Assembly (NCBI RefSeq): GCF_028858725.1
Contig: NC_084773.1
Span: forward strand, 21,832,850 to 21,896,849
Direction: 5' to 3'
Length of the DNA: 64,000 nt
Origin: Colius striatus
Lineage: Eukaryota; Chordata; Aves; Coliiformes; Coliidae
The notes under the pieces: model-generated
The model's database searches: none
Told to the model about the DNA's origin: nothing
Seen by the model: only the letters and a program-made list of their open reading frames with translations
Translations under genes and position numbers: made by a program
Shown: positions 60,862 through 64,000 of the stretch, piece after piece
How positions within the stretch are numbered: the first letter of the stretch is position 1
Layout: every line of letters starts with the position of its first letter

Positions 60862-63800
60862 CTGAAATGTTAACAGTGCATTACTGGTCACTGCTCCAGG
60901 ACTGCTCAGGTATGCCATAAAAAGGGAAAAGGATGTGAACAGAAATAAACTAACACAAAATACTGAATTACAAACATTTAGTTACAGCAAATGAAAACCC
61001 ACCCATCCCTGCAGTATGTTCCATATCCTATTAATGATCCAATCTGTCTGTGCTTCCACGGTCACCCAGCAGACAAGAACACTTGCACAGATGAAAGCTT
61101 CTGTGCATTGAAAAAAACACATAGAACAACTGTGTTTGTTTCTTCTTTTTTCCCCTAAACTTGTTAAGCATTGCCACTATCCCTGTACCAAGACTTAATA
61201 TTGGAGTCACTGCACTACACCTATCAGAGCTCAAGGAGAGTCTGGATGATGCTTGTACGCCTCAGCCTAGGCAGCCCTGCAAGCACCACTCTGCCAGAGA
61301 GAAGGAGAAAAACCTCAGCAGTGCTCTGTGAATTGCTTTGAAGTTGCTTTTGGGTTTTTCCCCCGTTTCTGCAGAAAAACAATATTGAAAGCTTTTGTGT
61401 CATGCTTATTACACTGTTCTGATTCACATCCTCTAAATCACAGTTAATACTGCAAATACTCTGCATTTTCAATCACTTAGTATGTTTCAAGCCATCCTCT
61501 GATATTCAGTCAAAGCAACACTAATTTTTAACCCAGATACTTCAGATTCTTTACTCAGAGCCTGGGAAAACACCTGGTCTCCTCAGCCAGTTGATGCACA
61601 GTACCGGACACTCACTGGGCGAGGCGGAGGTGAAACACACCACCCTTCCTTTGGGCCCCTTCCAGAGGGTCAACACACAGCAAAGTCCCAGCTCCCAGGC
61701 AGAGTATTTTGTGACTCCCCCATCAGTGAGCAGGGCTCAGAGGGTCAGGAGAACACATGCTCTCTGCTCTGGGGGTCAGCAGCACGTGCCACCTGCACAG
61801 AGCCCCCCGGCATCATGACAGAGCCGTGGACTGGAAGCAGCTCGTGAGAAAGGGCACAGCCCATATTCCCCACACCACTGCACACACATCTCCACCTGCT
61901 TTCTTTGCACATACAGAACTGAACGTTGTTTACAATCACTGCTCTGTAAAAGCCACATACGCTGCCCAAGTACACTTCCAGGCAAGACTAAGATAAACTC
62001 CAGCACAGAAGATGGGCAGAAAAGTGAATGGGAATCCTCAGGACAAATGAGAGCCAAGGGCTAGTGATTGGCAAACTGGGCCACTTTCTGCCCAGCCTGC
62101 TGGCACTGCAGACCTGGCCCACCCAGCTACGGACAGCCAGTCTGCCTGGGCACCCTCTTGCACTAGGGGTGCACACATAGCCTTCACTTCACACCCACCC
62201 CACAGGTGCTGAGAGCAACATCTAACTGATGGCAGCAAGGCAAATGTCCTGGGGAATCCAGGTCCTCAGAAATCAACTTTGAGCTCAGCTGAAACAAAGA
62301 ACTGCCTTGTAACTTTTCTAGTTTGTTCATTTGCTCATCTTTTTTCCAACCCAGTCTCTAAAAACCTTCTTCCACCTCTGTGGAATAGACAGAGAGGAGA
62401 GGCAGGAACAACTCTGACTTTCTCCACAGCAGCAGCACAGGCATTGCCTGGGTTTCCCAGCCACAAGTGTGTGCAGCAGATCTCCATCCCCTTCCTTCCC
62501 TGCTCACCATCCCTCACCTGGCACCACGTAAATAGACGCTGCATGAGCTGGGATCCAGGTCCTGCTGCGGTGCCGGGAGTGGGAAAAGCCAAGATAAAAA
62601 TCATAGCAAAATCATATCAAGGAAATGGATTTAAAACCAACTCCCTCTCCCTGTGTAGCTGAAAACACCACATAAGGCCAACAATTCCTTTAATGAAAAG
62701 AAAGTTGTTCTCCCAGCTGCTTGTGTTGGAGCTGCTGTGCATTCATGGAGTAATTCCTTTGGTGCTCCAGTTTTTCCAGCATTACTTTTTGCTGTTGTTT
62801 TGTTTTATGGTCTAACTACAAAGCTTTTCAAATAAAAAAAGAAATGTCCTGGCAAAGCAAGGCAGTGTTGAGCCACGCTGTAAATCACTGCTGCACTGAG
62901 CGCAGGTTTCACAGAGCTACAGGCATCTCAGGAATAAAACAACTGCACATTTATCACAAATATTTAGAACACGAGACATCAGTAAACCTCTGAATAACAA
63001 TGCAAATTAAACCAAAAAGCAACAGAATACATTTCTTTAACAAGTGTTTTTCTTTTCCTGTGGGTTTTTAACTCCTTAAAGAGAGGCCTCACCATGGCCA
63101 AAGCAGATGAGGCTGTCCCTGAGCTCCTGAGGAGCAGAAGGAAGCTCCTTAATTGTACCTGCCAGGCACAGACTCTGATGGCTGCTCAAGCAGAGCTTCC
63201 AGCTAGCATATGAACCATTCTCAGGTTCATCAAGCCAAAATATTAATTGGTATTTCAAAAACGCTTCACAGACACAGAAAGAAAAAAATACCAACAGTGT
63301 CAGCTGCAGCTCGCCCAGAGCCTGGGAGACTGAGAAGGGGAAAGAGGGTTGTGACCACAGCTTTATCTTGGTTTCCACCAAGTCTGTTACACAGCTCCAG
63401 CATGTTGCATGTTTCCTATGAAACACAGAACTCTCAATATATGGCTGCAGTATTCTATTCAGAACTTATGCCAGAGTTAATTAATTTGGCTGTGAATTAG
63501 GGACCTAGGGTGCAAATGTAAATTAAAAGGAAAAAAACCCTTAGTTGTATAATAAAGCTTTTTAAAGTCCATCTGTGCTACAGTGAACAAATGGCATTTG
63601 ATGAAAGCTCCTTTAATCTCTAGCTATCCTCTAATTTGAATGCACAATTCTATATTCATGCTTATGATTTCTTCCCTATTGCTTTTATGAGAAATAATTT
63701 GCTGACACTAGTTAACATTTACCTCCTTGGTCATCACTTTTTTATTCATTCTAAAACCATATGTTCCCATTAAAATATTTTTCCATCTTCTCTTTTTTCC

Positions 63801-64000
63801 TCTGTTTTTTTCCCTCCTTAAGACTTTTAAGTGTTCAATTAAGCTGCCTGAGGCTAATTCAGTCCTTTGAAGATCTTGACAGTTTTGAAACCATATCCTT
63901 CCAACAGTATAAACTCAACAAAATACCTGGTTTTGGCAAATTAAGGCTGCATTCTAAACTCTGTACAACAGATGCAAACGAAAGGCAGAAGCAGCAGTGC
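60862..64000 (-). other. RAD18: RAD18 intron running off the right edge
   Basis: No further RAD18 exon was recognised between 60862 and the window end; the preceding exon should lie beyond 64000. The region is AT-rich. A possible CR1 scrap is noted at 61227-61256. Open frames here lack conserved motifs. Confidence 0.65.
61227..61256 (+). repeat. Possible CR1 scrap
   Basis: gagctcaaggagagtctgga followed by tgatgct resembles the CR1 segment 'gctcaaggagcgtttggaca atgctc'. Only about 30 bases are recognisable. Confidence 0.3.

Noticed and set aside
1-64000. Search for CRISPR arrays, tRNA/rRNA genes, endogenous retroviral genes or LTRs
   Set aside because: None was seen. The recognisable transposable-element material is CR1 LINE fragments plus one uncertain old repeat, so no unusual system is claimed.

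Overview
The window is nuclear DNA from a bird (or a close sauropsid). Three conserved vertebrate genes can be read in it, each with canonical GT-AG introns, and the intergenic DNA carries scattered CR1 LINE fragments, including the typical 3' tail reading 'attctatgatt'. There is no bacterial, viral or plasmid gene content. The gene order CAV3 (+), OXTR (-), RAD18 (-) matches the block I recall from human chromosome 3p25 and other amniotes. The species cannot be named from the sequence.

Layout. Positions 1-13,500: gene-free upstream DNA in which I recognise no gene; one weak exon-like patch lies at 13089-13240 (-). Positions 13,531-16,609: the complete two-exon coding region of caveolin-3 (151 aa), preceded by a MEF2-type site, an E-box and a short hairpin. 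Positions 16,610-19,650: the 3' regions of CAV3 and OXTR meet tail to tail, with opposed poly(A) signals at about 19,040-19,068. Positions 19,648-25,142 (-): the complete two-exon coding region of the oxytocin/mesotocin receptor (392 aa), split between TM6 and TM7. Positions 25,143-26,110: a CpG-rich region upstream of the OXTR start codon, containing a G-rich 29-bp minisatellite. Positions 26,200-40,680: intergenic DNA. Positions 40,769-60,861 (-): the last four coding exons of RAD18, whose earlier exons (RING finger, zinc finger, SAP domain) lie beyond the right edge.

The genes share synteny rather than a pathway. CAV3 is a muscle caveolar scaffold, OXTR is a neurohypophysial-peptide GPCR, and RAD18 is the E3 ligase that ubiquitinates PCNA in DNA-damage tolerance.

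I found no sign of a novel system. The features most worth checking are structural: a 29-bp-arm inverted repeat in the last RAD18 intron, the G-rich minisatellite next to the OXTR start, a hairpin beside the CAV3 promoter motifs, competing splice donors in a RAD18 exon, and a possible unrecognised exon upstream of CAV3.
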